A stretch of DNA of 64,000 nt from Lachnospiraceae bacterium. GTDB lineage: Bacteria; Bacillota; Clostridia; Lachnospirales; Lachnospiraceae. Below, piece by piece: positions 36,145 through 44,699 of this stretch. The notes under the pieces are model-generated. The model worked only from the letters and a program-made list of their open reading frames with translations. It searched no databases and was not told the DNA's origin. The translations under genes were made by a program, and so were the position numbers. The stretch is from contig JAFWOE010000053.1 in the NCBI GenBank assembly GCA_017509985.1, positions 1 through 64,000 on the forward strand, in the 5' to 3' direction. Within the stretch, counting starts at the first letter, position 1; every line of letters begins with the position of its first letter.

Positions 36145-36993
36145 ATGAGCAGTCCGTCGGACCTTCAAATTAGAAAAGCCACCTTATGTGTCTTTCTGGC
36201 ATCCATATGCTTCAGCACAGGCGGTTTATTCATTAAAATGATCCCATGGGGCGCACTGGCGATCAACGGGGCGCGAAATCTGATCGGTGCCTGCGTTATC
36301 GGCATCTTTCTTTTGGCAACACATCACCGGGTCGTTATAAACCGTACGGTGATCATCGGCGCTTTGTCTCTGGTCGGTGTCACAACGCTCTATGCGCTTG
36401 CGAACAAGATGACCACTGCCGCGAATACCATCGTTCTTCAATACACTGCCCCGGTCTTTGTTATCCTGTTCATGGCCCTGATCTTTCACTCCCGGCCTTC
36501 CAAAACCGATGTCCTCACCTGCACTGCTGTATTGTTCGGGGTCTGTCTTTTCTTTATCGACGGACTTCAGTCCGGCGGAACTTTCGGAAATATTCTGGCA
36601 CTGCTTTCCGGTGTCTGTTACGCCGGTGTCTTTATGATGAATGCCGGTAAAAACGCAGACGCGCTCTCTTCCAGTTTTCTGGGACAGCTGGCGGCAGGCA
36701 TCTGCTTCACGCCGTTCTGCGCAGCCGAATCCGATTTTTCTGTAAAGACTCTGCTGATGGTCTTCGCACTCGGCGCCATACAGGTCGGACTCGCGTATAT
36801 ATTATTGTCTGCCGGAATACGGTATACACCGCCTGTCACAGCCAGTCTGATCACAGGCCTGGAACCGGTCCTGAACCCGATATGGGTCGCTGCCTTTTAT
36901 CATGAAACGATCTCCGGTCTGGCATTTATCGGTGCATTTATCGTTATCGGAACGATTATTCTGTACAATCTTCATCGCGCAAACAGCACATAA
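36145..36993 (+). CDS. EamA/DMT-superfamily transporter
   Basis: This 282-residue protein has ten hydrophobic segments arranged as two EamA halves (about 10-135 and 150-280), the usual form of drug/metabolite transporters that export amino acids, nucleosides or drugs. The typical second-half motif SLITGLEPVLNPIWV is present, as is the short basic C-terminal tail. The substrate is unknown. It is a single gene on the plus strand in a minus-strand region. Its end faces the tRNA-Gln terminator. Confidence 0.88.
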   Translation: MSSPSDLQIRKATLCVFLASICFSTGGLFIKMIPWGALAINGARNLIGACVIGIFLLATHHRVVINRTVIIGALSLVGVTTLYALANKMTTAANTIVLQYTAPVFVILFMALIFHSRPSKTDVLTCTAVLFGVCLFFIDGLQSGGTFGNILALLSGVCYAGVFMMNAGKNADALSSSFLGQLAAGICFTPFCAAESDFSVKTLLMVFALGAIQVGLAYILLSAGIRYTPPVTASLITGLEPVLNPIWVAAFYHETISGLAFIGAFIVIGTIILYNLHRANST

Positions 36994-37034
36994 ATGAGCT
37001 CTCCCGTTATGAAAGCAGCTCATTATCGCAGACA

Positions 37035-37066
37035 AAAACCCCCGATGCGCATCGATCGGGGGTTTT
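37035..37066 (-). terminator. Terminator between EamA and tRNA-Gln, probably bidirectional
   Basis: A perfect 12-bp stem, AAAACCCCCGAT/ATCGGGGGTTTT, has a T-run on both sides. It ends the tRNA-Gln transcript (minus strand) and probably also that of the converging transporter gene. Confidence 0.88.
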
Positions 37067-37068
37067 GA

Positions 37069-37140
37069 CAGGGCTACCAGGATTCGAACCTGGAAATGAC
37101 GGAGTCAGAGTCCGTTGCCTTACCGTTTGGCGATAGCCCT
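37069..37140 (-). tRNA. tRNA-Gln (anticodon CUG)
   Basis: A 72-nt cloverleaf: acceptor AGGGCTA/TAGCCCT, D arm with GCCAAACGGTAAGGC, anticodon stem ACGGA/TCCGT with loop CTCTGAC giving anticodon CUG (codon CAG), and T arm CCAGG-TTCGAAT-CCTGG. CCA is not encoded. This is the minor glutamine isoacceptor, so a UUG species must lie elsewhere. It has its own promoter and terminator. Confidence 0.96.
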
Positions 37141-37156
37141 TTATGACAACAAACGG

Positions 37157-37185
37157 ATTATACACGACTCCGGATAAAACTGCAA
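37157..37185 (-). promoter_or_regulatory. Promoter of tRNA-Gln
   Basis: On the minus strand, TTGCAG (37180-37185), 17 bp and TATAAT (37157-37162), 17 bases before the mature tRNA 5' end. Confidence 0.8.
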
Positions 37186-37213
37186 GTACTATTTTCAATA
37201 ATTCGGCTTCAGG

Positions 37214-38665
37214 TTACTTCCTTCCGCTGTGAAGCAGTTCGATCTTCAGATCGTAGAGTTTCTGGGAAAGGTCAACAAATACTTCCTGCGGGTTAACCAG
37301 TCTCTGGGACTCCATCCAGAGAGTTTCTTTTTCCTGTTCGCAGATCTTCTTCAGTTCCATTACATCCGGAGATGCATATACGCATTCTCCGTTTCGGAAG
37401 ATCGGAAGAAGCAGTTCGCGCATGGTATAACTGCCGCCCTCAAGTGTTGTCTTTTTCCATGTCGCATTCGGGTCAAAGATCGTCAGATCTTCGGAGCTGT
37501 CATACTCTTCTCCCGCAAGGCAGATCAGATCAGCGCGGATCTTGCCGGTTTCATTGTCATAGATCCTGAAAACGGTCTTGTTGCCGGGATTTGTAACTTT
37601 CTCCATATTTTCGGAGATCTTGATTTTCGGAATAAACTCTTTGTCGCCCTTTTTCTTTATGGCAGCCATCTTATAGACACCGCCGAATGCCGGCCAGTCA
37701 CTGCTGGTGATCAGGTTGGTCCCGACACCCCAGGAATTGATCGTTGCACCCTGAAGCTTCAGGCTGTTGATCAGGTATTCATCCAGATCGCTGGAAGCGG
37801 AAATGATCGCATCACCGAAACCGGCTTCCGCGAGCATCGCAGACGCTTTTTTGGAAAGATAGGCAAGGTCACCGGAATCAATACGGATGCCGTAGTTCTT
37901 AAGCTCGATCCCGCTTTCTCTCATCTCTTTGAATACGCGGATCGCGTTCGGAACGCCCGAGCGAAGAACATCATAGGTATCGACCAGAAGGATACAGGAA
38001 GTCGGATACTGATCCGCATAAGCCTTAAATGCGGAATATTCATCCGGAAAGCTCATGATCCAGCTGTGTGCATGTGTTCCTTTTACCGGAACGCCGAACA
38101 TCTTGCCGGTCAGTACGTTGGAAGTGCCTACGCAGCCTGCTATAACCGCTGCCCGGGCTCCGTAGATCCCGGCATCCGGTCCCTGGGCCCTCCTCAGACC
38201 GAATTCCATGACTCCGTCTCCTCTCGCAGCGTACACAACTCTTGCCGCTTTTGTGGCGATCAGGGACTGATGGTTAAGCAGTGTAAGGAGAGCTGTTTCG
38301 ATCAGCTGGGCTTCCATGATCGGCGCAATGACCTTGACGAGCGGCTCTCTCGGGAAAACAACCGTTCCTTCCGGGATCGCGTAAATGTCTCCGGTGAACC
38401 GAAAGCCCTTGAGATAATCCAGGAAATCGTCTTCAAAAATACCCAATCCCGCCAGATATTCGATATCACTTTCGTCAAACCGAAGATTCTGGATGTATTC
38501 AATGATCTCCGCAAGTCCGCAGCAGATCGAATAGGCGCCGCCGCAGGGATTCTTCCGGAAGAACGCATCAAAAACAACGATGCTGTCCGTCTGATTCTTG
38601 AAATAGCCCTGCATCATGGTAAGTTCATACAGGTCGGTAAGTAATGTAAGATGTCCCGGTCTCAT
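37214..38665 (-). CDS. pncB: Nicotinate phosphoribosyltransferase
   Basis: This salvage enzyme makes nicotinate mononucleotide from nicotinate and PRPP on the way to NAD. It has 483 residues, with the family N-terminus (LLTDLYELTMMQGYF), EFGLRRAQGPDA with the catalytic/substrate loop, and the IRIDSGDLAYLSK and SSDLDEYLI stretches of the PRPP-binding half. The length fits the larger Gram-positive form. An AGAGGGTG ribosome site precedes the ATG. It lies 53 bases downstream of the CobW-type gene with no clear functional link. Confidence 0.94.
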   Translation of the reverse strand: MRPGHLTLLTDLYELTMMQGYFKNQTDSIVVFDAFFRKNPCGGAYSICCGLAEIIEYIQNLRFDESDIEYLAGLGIFEDDFLDYLKGFRFTGDIYAIPEGTVVFPREPLVKVIAPIMEAQLIETALLTLLNHQSLIATKAARVVYAARGDGVMEFGLRRAQGPDAGIYGARAAVIAGCVGTSNVLTGKMFGVPVKGTHAHSWIMSFPDEYSAFKAYADQYPTSCILLVDTYDVLRSGVPNAIRVFKEMRESGIELKNYGIRIDSGDLAYLSKKASAMLAEAGFGDAIISASSDLDEYLINSLKLQGATINSWGVGTNLITSSDWPAFGGVYKMAAIKKKGDKEFIPKIKISENMEKVTNPGNKTVFRIYDNETGKIRADLICLAGEEYDSSEDLTIFDPNATWKKTTLEGGSYTMRELLLPIFRNGECVYASPDVMELKKICEQEKETLWMESQRLVNPQEVFVDLSQKLYDLKIELLHSGRK

Positions 38666-38718
38666 AAATGCACCCTCTTTCTATGCGTTCGGTTTATCTG
38701 CCGCTGAATATTTCAAAA

Positions 38719-39834
38719 TCAGACAAACAGTGCTTTGATCGCGTCTTCTTTAATTCCGGCCCCGATCACAGCGATCCTTCCGGTAAAGTCTGCCGGCCCT
38801 TCGCGGACTTCCGACTGCTCGGGAACCATATCGAAATGATACCATGTCCCGTTCTCACCGGAAACAATTCCTTTTGCCCGAAGCACGGAACCGTATTTTT
38901 CCTCATCAGAAAGTTCTTTCAGGATCTCTGCCAGCCTGTCTTCGGTGAATTTGTGAGCCGTCTCGATCCCGATACTGTCGAACACTTCATCTGCATCATG
39001 GCCATGATCGTGATGATGATGGTGGTGATGATGTTCGTGACCTTCTTCGTCTTCATCATGATGATCGTGAAGTTCATGACCTTCTTCATCCTCATCGTGA
39101 TGATGGTGATGATGTTCGTGACCCTCTTCGTCCTCGTCATGGTGATGATGATGTTCATGTTCCTCTTCATCCTCATCGTGATGATGGTGATGATGTACAT
39201 GTTCCTCTTCGATCTTCAGCCCGCCGTCATACATCCTGCCTTCTTCCATAACAGAAAGCAGCTTGTCTGCATCCAGTTCCTCCAGAGGAGTTGTAACGAT
39301 CACGGCCTGCCCGTTGACCTCCCGTATCAAAGCGATCGCTTCATCGATCATTTCCGGGGTCGCCTTTTCAAGGTCTGTCCGGCTTAAAACGATCGTTCCG
39401 GCGGCTTCGATCTGATTCTTATAGAATTCTCCGAAATTCTTCAGAAACAGCTTACACTTTGTAACATCTACGACGGCCGTTGCGCAGTTGACTTCCATCT
39501 CCTCAGAAGACGAATCGCGGACAGCTTCGATCACGTCGGAAAGTTTGCCGACACCGGAGGGTTCAATAATGATCCGGTCGGGAGAATACTGCCTTGCCAC
39601 TTCTTTAAGGGCATCTCCGAAATCACCGACCAGTGAACAGCAGATGCATCCGGAATTCATCTCTTTGATCTCAATTCCGGTCTCTTTCAGAAATCCTCCG
39701 TCGATCCCGATTTCACCGAATTCATTTTCTATAAGGACCACCTGTGTGCCCTTAAGCGGACCGGCAAGGAGTTTTTTGATTAAAGTAGTTTTTCCGGCGC
39801 CCAAAAAGCCTGATACAATATCGATTCTGATCAT
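38719..39834 (-). CDS. CobW/COG0523-type GTPase with a His-rich metal tract
   Basis: This metal-chaperone-type GTPase has 371 residues. It has Walker A GFLGAGKTT (residues 9-17), ENEFGEIGIDG, the metal-site motif CICC (63-66), a LSRTDL strand in place of the usual NKxD, and a C-terminal CobW domain (about 310-371). Residues 209-283 are almost entirely His with Asp/Glu in repeated HHHHHDEDEEGHE units, far longer than in most relatives. Such proteins move Zn, Co or Ni to target enzymes. Two small membrane proteins are upstream. The metal is not known. Confidence 0.88.
   Translation of the reverse strand: MIRIDIVSGFLGAGKTTLIKKLLAGPLKGTQVVLIENEFGEIGIDGGFLKETGIEIKEMNSGCICCSLVGDFGDALKEVARQYSPDRIIIEPSGVGKLSDVIEAVRDSSSEEMEVNCATAVVDVTKCKLFLKNFGEFYKNQIEAAGTIVLSRTDLEKATPEMIDEAIALIREVNGQAVIVTTPLEELDADKLLSVMEEGRMYDGGLKIEEEHVHHHHHHDEDEEEHEHHHHHDEDEEGHEHHHHHHDEDEEGHELHDHHDEDEEGHEHHHHHHHHDHGHDADEVFDSIGIETAHKFTEDRLAEILKELSDEEKYGSVLRAKGIVSGENGTWYHFDMVPEQSEVREGPADFTGRIAVIGAGIKEDAIKALFV
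38986..39210 (-). repeat. In-frame repeats coding the His/Asp/Glu tract
   Basis: Five imperfect units of about 39-42 bp, each coding a His run followed by DEDEEGHE, make a low-complexity stretch (ATGATG/GTGATG on the plus strand). Copy number could change by slippage without breaking the frame. Confidence 0.85.
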
Positions 39835-39863
39835 TAAACAATTGCTTCCTTCCTTAAAATATG

Positions 39864-40088
39864 TTATTTATTATGCTTTTTTTCTGAAGAGCCAATGTCC
39901 TGGTCCGACAGCTTTCGGCCATCCGAGTCCGGCTCTTCTTCCGTTTCCGCTTCTTTCATTTTCCGGCGGTAAAACTCGTTTGTTTTCCTGATGCCGGCGA
40001 AAAAATTGACCAGCCACACAACAACAGTAAACGCTACTGCAATAATGATAATTACAGGGATGATGCCCAGTCTAGCAGCTAATACCAT
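39864..40088 (-). CDS. Small single-span membrane protein
   Basis: This 74-residue protein has one strongly hydrophobic segment at about 9-32 (GIIPVIIIIAVAFTVVVWLV) followed by a basic then Glu/Asp/Lys/Ser-rich cytoplasmic tail. GAGG lies 7 nt before the ATG. It overlaps the next upstream gene by 10 nt, so it is co-translated with the glycan-binding-type protein. No family recognised. Confidence 0.6.
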   Translation of the reverse strand: MVLAARLGIIPVIIIIAVAFTVVVWLVNFFAGIRKTNEFYRRKMKEAETEEEPDSDGRKLSDQDIGSSEKKHNK

Positions 40089-40948
40089 CCGTTTTCCTCA
40101 CTGTAAATCTGAATATCCGTTATATAGGTATCCTGGGTATTCCCGCTGGTCACACTTCCGATCTGGAAAGATATTTCTGATGCCGGAACCGGTCTGTAAA
40201 ACTCCAGGCAGTATTCCTGCATATAATCCGGGAAACGGACCTGATAGGAGTTGCCGGCGATCCAGACAGTCAGATCCGAAGGCCTTCCGTTTTCGATCCA
40301 GATGTCTGTTGAAGTCCAGTTGCCAAGCTTAAAAGCGATGCACCCGATCTTCTTTTCTTCACCAAGTTTAGCATACAGGATCTCACCCGTTCCGTCTCCG
40401 TCTGCACCTTCGCACCAGAAGGTCTGCTCTGTCCCGTCAAAAGCATAAGCTGCATCGCTGTACTGATTATTGGACGTCGTTGAAGAGGATTCAACGGGCA
40501 CAGGTTCATAAATGGACATATCCGCAGCGGCAATGGTATTGACCCAGAAGGATACCGGCTGGGACGGATCGACCTGAAGCCTCGGCGTCGGTGTCGGAGT
40601 GGGGTGGGTTGCCCAGTATTCCTGCGGGTCGGGTGTCGGCGTCAGTGTCATGTTGTGCTGTGTTTCGGGCAGGACCGTCAGGACCGGTTTGGATGGGTCC
40701 TCTGAAGCCTCTTCCGTCTCGGGTACGTTCTCCGGTGCAGGGGAAGGCATCACAGACGTATTTCCGGCCAGTTCATCCTGCATTTCCTTGGACAGGGTAA
40801 AATCACGGTCTTTGTTCCTTTCAGCCGCTTCGGCGATATAGGAATGCAGCAGAAAGAAAGCGATCAGGCAGGCAGCCGCAACTGCAATCGCCAGAACGAT
40901 CCCTGTCAGGATTATAGCGTTTTCTTTTTGTCTGAATGATTTCTTCAT
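40079..40948 (-). CDS. Membrane-anchored protein with discoidin/NADase-type glycan-binding domain
   Basis: This 289-residue protein has one N-terminal transmembrane segment (about 12-36) and a Pro/Thr/Glu-rich extracellular stalk (about 60-130). A C-terminal beta-sandwich (about 145-289) with YAFDGTEQTFWCEG resembles F5/8-type discoidin and the NADase-type glycan-binding domain of Clostridia. It is likely exposed at the cell surface; the ligand is unknown. A TATAAT at 40976-40981 is the only promoter sign, with a poor -35 (TTAATT) and no clear ribosome site. The downstream gene overlaps it. Confidence 0.7.
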   Translation of the reverse strand: MKKSFRQKENAIILTGIVLAIAVAAACLIAFFLLHSYIAEAAERNKDRDFTLSKEMQDELAGNTSVMPSPAPENVPETEEASEDPSKPVLTVLPETQHNMTLTPTPDPQEYWATHPTPTPTPRLQVDPSQPVSFWVNTIAAADMSIYEPVPVESSSTTSNNQYSDAAYAFDGTEQTFWCEGADGDGTGEILYAKLGEEKKIGCIAFKLGNWTSTDIWIENGRPSDLTVWIAGNSYQVRFPDYMQEYCLEFYRPVPASEISFQIGSVTSGNTQDTYITDIQIYSEENGWY

Positions 40949-41121
40949 ATTTTGGCAAATACAGTATTTTTAAATATTATAGACCTTTTTCATAAAGAAA
41001 TTAAGCCCTGCTTTAAAAAATCAGTTTCACACTTTGTATTCTATATCTATATAGCAGAATACGGATCACCTCGTGCTCTGCACTCCTGTGACCCGCTCAT
41101 TGTTCTTTCGATATTACTTAG

Positions 41122-41194
41122 TACGCCATCAGGGACTCGAACCCTGGACAAATAGATTAAGAGTCTACTGCTCTACCAGCTGAGCTAATGGCGC
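41122..41194 (-). tRNA. tRNA-Lys (anticodon CUU)
   Basis: A 73-nt cloverleaf: acceptor GCGCCAT/ATGGCGT (first pair G-U), D arm GCTC..GAGC, anticodon stem GTAGA/TCTAT with loop CTCTTAA giving anticodon CUU (codon AAG), and T arm CAGGG-TTCGAGT-CCCTG. CCA is not encoded. No clear terminator directly follows; a hairpin GTATTCT/AGAATAC lies about 65 bases downstream. Confidence 0.95.
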
Positions 41195-41217
41195 ATGTTC
41201 TTTCGCGAACGTATAGC

Positions 41218-41246
41218 ATTATACGTTATACAATTTAAAAAAGCAA
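41218..41246 (-). promoter_or_regulatory. Promoter of tRNA-Lys
   Basis: On the minus strand, TTGCTT (41241-41246), 17 bp and TATAAT (41218-41223), about 24 bases before the tRNA. Confidence 0.75.
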
Positions 41247-41260
41247 GAGGAAAATAAAAA

Positions 41261-41295
41261 TTCCGGAAACAGACAGCAGTCATCTGTTTCCGGAA
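41261..41295 (-). terminator. Terminator of metK
   Basis: A perfect 13-bp stem TTCCGGAAACAGA/TCTGTTTCCGGAA is followed by TTTTTATTTT on the minus strand, 13 bases after the metK stop. Confidence 0.93.
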
Positions 41296-41307
41296 TATAT
41301 TCTGCTA

Positions 41308-42495
41308 TTATATAGCAGCCTTAAGGATCTCTGCCTTATCAACTCTCTCCCACGGAAGATCCAGACCCGGTCTGCCGAAATGCCCGTAAGCTGCAGTCTG
41401 CTTATAGATCGGTCTGCGAAGATCCAGCATGCGGATAATGCCGGCCGGACGAAGATCAAAGGTGTCGCGTACAAGCTCGGTCAGCTTCTGATCGGAAATC
41501 CTGCCGGTTCCGAAGGTGTAAACCTGAACCGAAGTCGGCTGGGCAACGCCGATCGCATAGGAAAGCTGGATCTCACAGCGATCCGCAAGTCCTGCCGCAA
41601 CAATGTTCTTTGCAACGTAACGCGCCGCATAGGCTGCGCTTCGGTCTACTTTTGTACAGTCCTTGCCGGAAAAAGCACCGCCGCCGTGGCGTGCATATCC
41701 GCCGTAAGTATCTACAATGATCTTTCTCCCGGTAAGGCCGGAATCTCCATTCGGTCCACCGATTACGAAACGGCCGGTCGGGTTAATATACAGTTTTGTA
41801 TGCTCATCGATCATGTTTTCCGGAAGGACGGGACCGAATACATACTTTTTGATATCTTCATGAATCTGCTCCTGTGAGATCTCCGGGCTGTGCTGTGTCG
41901 AAAGGACTACCGCATCAAGACGCGCAGGGGCTCCGTCTTCACCGTATTCCACCGTTACCTGGCTTTTTCCGTCCGGGCGAAGGTAGGGAAGGGTCCCGTC
42001 CTTGCGAACTTCCGCCAGTTTGTACGTAAGCTTATGCGCCATAGAGATCGGATAAGGCATCAGCTCTTCTGTCTCGTTGTTTGCATAGCCGAACATCATA
42101 CCCTGATCGCCGGCTCCGATCGCGTCAATGTCCGCTTCGGACATAAGGTGTTCTTTCGCTTCCAGCGCTTTGTCAACACCCATTGCGATATCTGCCGACT
42201 GCTTGTCAAGCGCTGTGATCACTGCACAGGTCTCCGCGTCAAAACCGTATTTGCCGCGGTTGTAACCGATATCATTCACAGTTTTACGGACAATACTCTG
42301 GATATCGATGCTGGCTTTGGTTGTAATTTCACCCATTACAAGGACCAGTCCCGTAGTGGTAGCCGTTTCACAGGCAACACGGCTCATAGGATCCTGTTCC
42401 ATCAGTGCGTCCAGGACCGCGTCAGAGATCTGATCGCAGATCTTATCCGGATGCCCTTCCGTTACGGATTCCGATGTGAATAACCTTTTTTCCAT
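41308..42495 (-). CDS. metK: S-adenosylmethionine synthetase
   Basis: MetK makes SAM from methionine and ATP. It has 395 residues, with the [16 protein letters not shown] start, the [12 protein letters not shown] hexapeptide region and the [19 protein letters not shown]-loop motif. The AGGAGG ribosome site is clear. The 134-base gap upstream (42496-42629) holds a possible TTGACG -35 box and an AGAATC/GATTCT stem but no recognisable SAM riboswitch. It is a single gene with its own terminator. Confidence 0.97.
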   Translation of the reverse strand: MEKRLFTSESVTEGHPDKICDQISDAVLDALMEQDPMSRVACETATTTGLVLVMGEITTKASIDIQSIVRKTVNDIGYNRGKYGFDAETCAVITALDKQSADIAMGVDKALEAKEHLMSEADIDAIGAGDQGMMFGYANNETEELMPYPISMAHKLTYKLAEVRKDGTLPYLRPDGKSQVTVEYGEDGAPARLDAVVLSTQHSPEISQEQIHEDIKKYVFGPVLPENMIDEHTKLYINPTGRFVIGGPNGDSGLTGRKIIVDTYGGYARHGGGAFSGKDCTKVDRSAAYAARYVAKNIVAAGLADRCEIQLSYAIGVAQPTSVQVYTFGTGRISDQKLTELVRDTFDLRPAGIIRMLDLRRPIYKQTAAYGHFGRPGLDLPWERVDKAEILKAAI

Positions 42496-42629
42496 TAATA
42501 TCTATCCTCCTGTTATTATTACTTAAGAATCGTTTCTTTTCCTAAACTACTCTCTTTAAGATTCTGCGTCAAGGCGCTTTGGACAGTGTTGAAATATTGT
42601 CCTATACACCGATACTGAAACACGGAAAG

Positions 42630-43619
42630 CTACCGGTCTTCCCGGAAATAGGACAGTCCCAGACTTTCCGGCGGCTGATTTTCTTTTTTCTTCCTCCGGC
42701 TTACTCCCAAAAGGACAAAGATGGTAACGACATACGGAACCATCTGGATCAGGTCCGTAACATAACCTGCGAGTTTCCATCCCATAATATCCGGAAGGAA
42801 CTGATACAGCCAGTAAAACATTCCGAAAAGATAGGCACCCCAGATTGCATTGTACGGTTTCCAGGTCGTAAAAATGACCAGAGCAACAGCCAGCCAGCCA
42901 AGGGCCTCGATCTGTCCTGTCGTCGCCCAGATCCCGTGATTGTAATCCAGTACATAGTACAGTCCGCCCAGGCCGGAAACGCCGGCGCCGATACAGGTAG
43001 CCAGATACTTATACTTCGTAACCGAGATCCCGTCGGCATCCGCGGCTGCCGGATTCTCGCCGACCGCTCTCAGATTAAGGCCTACCCGGGTCCGGTTCAG
43101 GACTTTCCCGAAAATGACCGCAAGGATAACAGCGACATATACCAGGAACCCGTAACTGAAGATCACCTGTGTCACGGCGTTTTTATCCGCAAAGGGAAAG
43201 ATCCTTGCCGCGAACATGGAGTTTGCCAGCGGGGCTGCCGTATAGGATGCACCATTCAGGATGTATACGCCGAAAAAGTTCGCAACGCCCTTGCCGAAAA
43301 TGGTCAGCGCAAGACCGGTTACGTTCTGATTCGCGCGGAGCGTGATCGTAATAAAGCTGTAGATCAGTCCGCCGGCCATGGAAGCAGCGATACAGGCAGC
43401 CAGGGCAACGAAAACGCACATTGCCCCGTTCGGATTCGGTGAAAGATGTTCGTAATAATAGGATCCCGCAAAACCGGCGAATCCGCCCAGGTACATGATT
43501 CCGGGTACGCCGAGGTTCAGGTTGCCGGATTTCTCGGTCAGGATCTCGCCGAGGGCACCGTACATGATGATGGTCCCGAAAGGAATGGCACGAAGGATCC
43601 ATGCAAGTAAGCTGTCCAT
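42630..43619 (-). CDS. nupQ: Nucleoside-type ABC transporter permease 2
   Basis: This is the second permease (329 residues) of a BMP-dependent ABC importer, in the family of NupQ/YufQ. It is an inner-membrane protein with about eight to nine spans and the EILTEKSGNLNLGVPGIMYLGG and ANQNVTGLALTIFG stretches that mark these permeases. It is expected to import nucleosides, though related systems take other nucleobase-like compounds. It overlaps the upstream permease gene by 1 nt and is the last gene of the operon. Confidence 0.9.
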   Translation of the reverse strand: MDSLLAWILRAIPFGTIIMYGALGEILTEKSGNLNLGVPGIMYLGGFAGFAGSYYYEHLSPNPNGAMCVFVALAACIAASMAGGLIYSFITITLRANQNVTGLALTIFGKGVANFFGVYILNGASYTAAPLANSMFAARIFPFADKNAVTQVIFSYGFLVYVAVILAVIFGKVLNRTRVGLNLRAVGENPAAADADGISVTKYKYLATCIGAGVSGLGGLYYVLDYNHGIWATTGQIEALGWLAVALVIFTTWKPYNAIWGAYLFGMFYWLYQFLPDIMGWKLAGYVTDLIQMVPYVVTIFVLLGVSRRKKKENQPPESLGLSYFREDR

Positions 43620-44698
43620 TATCTGTCACCTCCCTTTCCCCTGAAAATCAGTTTGTAGTTGATAAAGAATTCACTGCCGAGTATGAAGAACAGAATGACG
43701 GCAGTAATGATGTCCGCAGCAAAATCGTTCAGTGCGTAAGCCGAAGCGATCTCGGCAGCTCCCTTTGTAAGGAAGATCAGCAGGAATGAGATCAGGGCCA
43801 TATAGAACGTATTGAATTTGGCGAGCCATGCAACGATGATCGCCGTAAACCCGTTTCCTCCCGCCGTGTTGGTCGAAATCGTCTGGTCTCTGCCCGATAC
43901 GATCAGGAAACCGACAAGTCCGCAGATCGCACCCGAAATGATCATTGTACGGATACGGACCCGGGTCACGTTGATGCCGGCATACAATGCGGTGTTCTCG
44001 GATTCCCCGATGACCGCGATTTCATATCCCTGCTTGGAATACTTCAGGTACAGATAGATCAGCACCGTCAGGATACCGATGATCAGGATATTGATATTGT
44101 AGCTCTGTCCGAGGAACTTGGGCAGCCATCCGGCCTGGGTTCCCATATTCAGTTTCCCGAGACTTGACGCCTGTCCGCGCATATAATTAGTCAGCGCCGA
44201 TACGATACTGATGGCAACATAGTTCATCATCAGTGTAAAGAGGGTCTCGTTGGTTCTCCATTTTGATTTGAAGAATGCGGGAATAAAGCCCCAGATTCCG
44301 CCGGCAGCAACGCTGGCGACGATCATAACCAGGAAAAGCACCGGTGTCGGCAGGGAGTTTCCGCAGTAAACCATGATCAATGCCGTAGCAAGGCCGCCCA
44401 TCAGGACCTGGCCTTCCGCGCCGATATTCCAGAACCGCATTTTGAATGCCGGAGCCAGCGCAATGCCGATGCCGAGCAATGTCACCATATCGCGGATCGC
44501 CCAGGAGAACCGCATGACGTTTCCGAATGTTCCGCGGAACATGACTACATAAACGTCGACGGGATTCAGACCGGTAACAAAATAAATAAAAAACGCATTA
44601 ACGATCAGCGCCAGAACGATCGCGATAAAACGGACAAGCACTTTATGACGGAAAGTATCGGATCTTCTTCGAATGATCCTGACAAAAGGTTCTTTCAT
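43619..44698 (-). CDS. nupP: Nucleoside-type ABC transporter permease 1
   Basis: This first permease of the importer has 359 residues. It has a basic cytoplasmic N-terminus, a transmembrane core with WNIGAEGQVLMGG and TNETLFTLMMNYVA (both typical of NupP/YufP) and a SGRDQTISTNTAGG loop. It forms the channel with the next permease. The ATG lies 1 base after the ATPase stop codon. Confidence 0.91.
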   Translation of the reverse strand: MKEPFVRIIRRRSDTFRHKVLVRFIAIVLALIVNAFFIYFVTGLNPVDVYVVMFRGTFGNVMRFSWAIRDMVTLLGIGIALAPAFKMRFWNIGAEGQVLMGGLATALIMVYCGNSLPTPVLFLVMIVASVAAGGIWGFIPAFFKSKWRTNETLFTLMMNYVAISIVSALTNYMRGQASSLGKLNMGTQAGWLPKFLGQSYNINILIIGILTVLIYLYLKYSKQGYEIAVIGESENTALYAGINVTRVRIRTMIISGAICGLVGFLIVSGRDQTISTNTAGGNGFTAIIVAWLAKFNTFYMALISFLLIFLTKGAAEIASAYALNDFAADIITAVILFFILGSEFFINYKLIFRGKGGDR

Positions 44699-44699
44699 T

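Noticed and set aside
38900..39220. CRISPR-like or microsatellite array
   Set aside because: The repeats are ATG/GTG triplet runs that code in frame for a His/Asp/Glu tract. There are no spacers.
42496..42629. SAM riboswitch before metK
   Set aside because: Only 134 bases, with one AGAATC/GATTCT stem. The S-box core sequences and four-way junction are not present.
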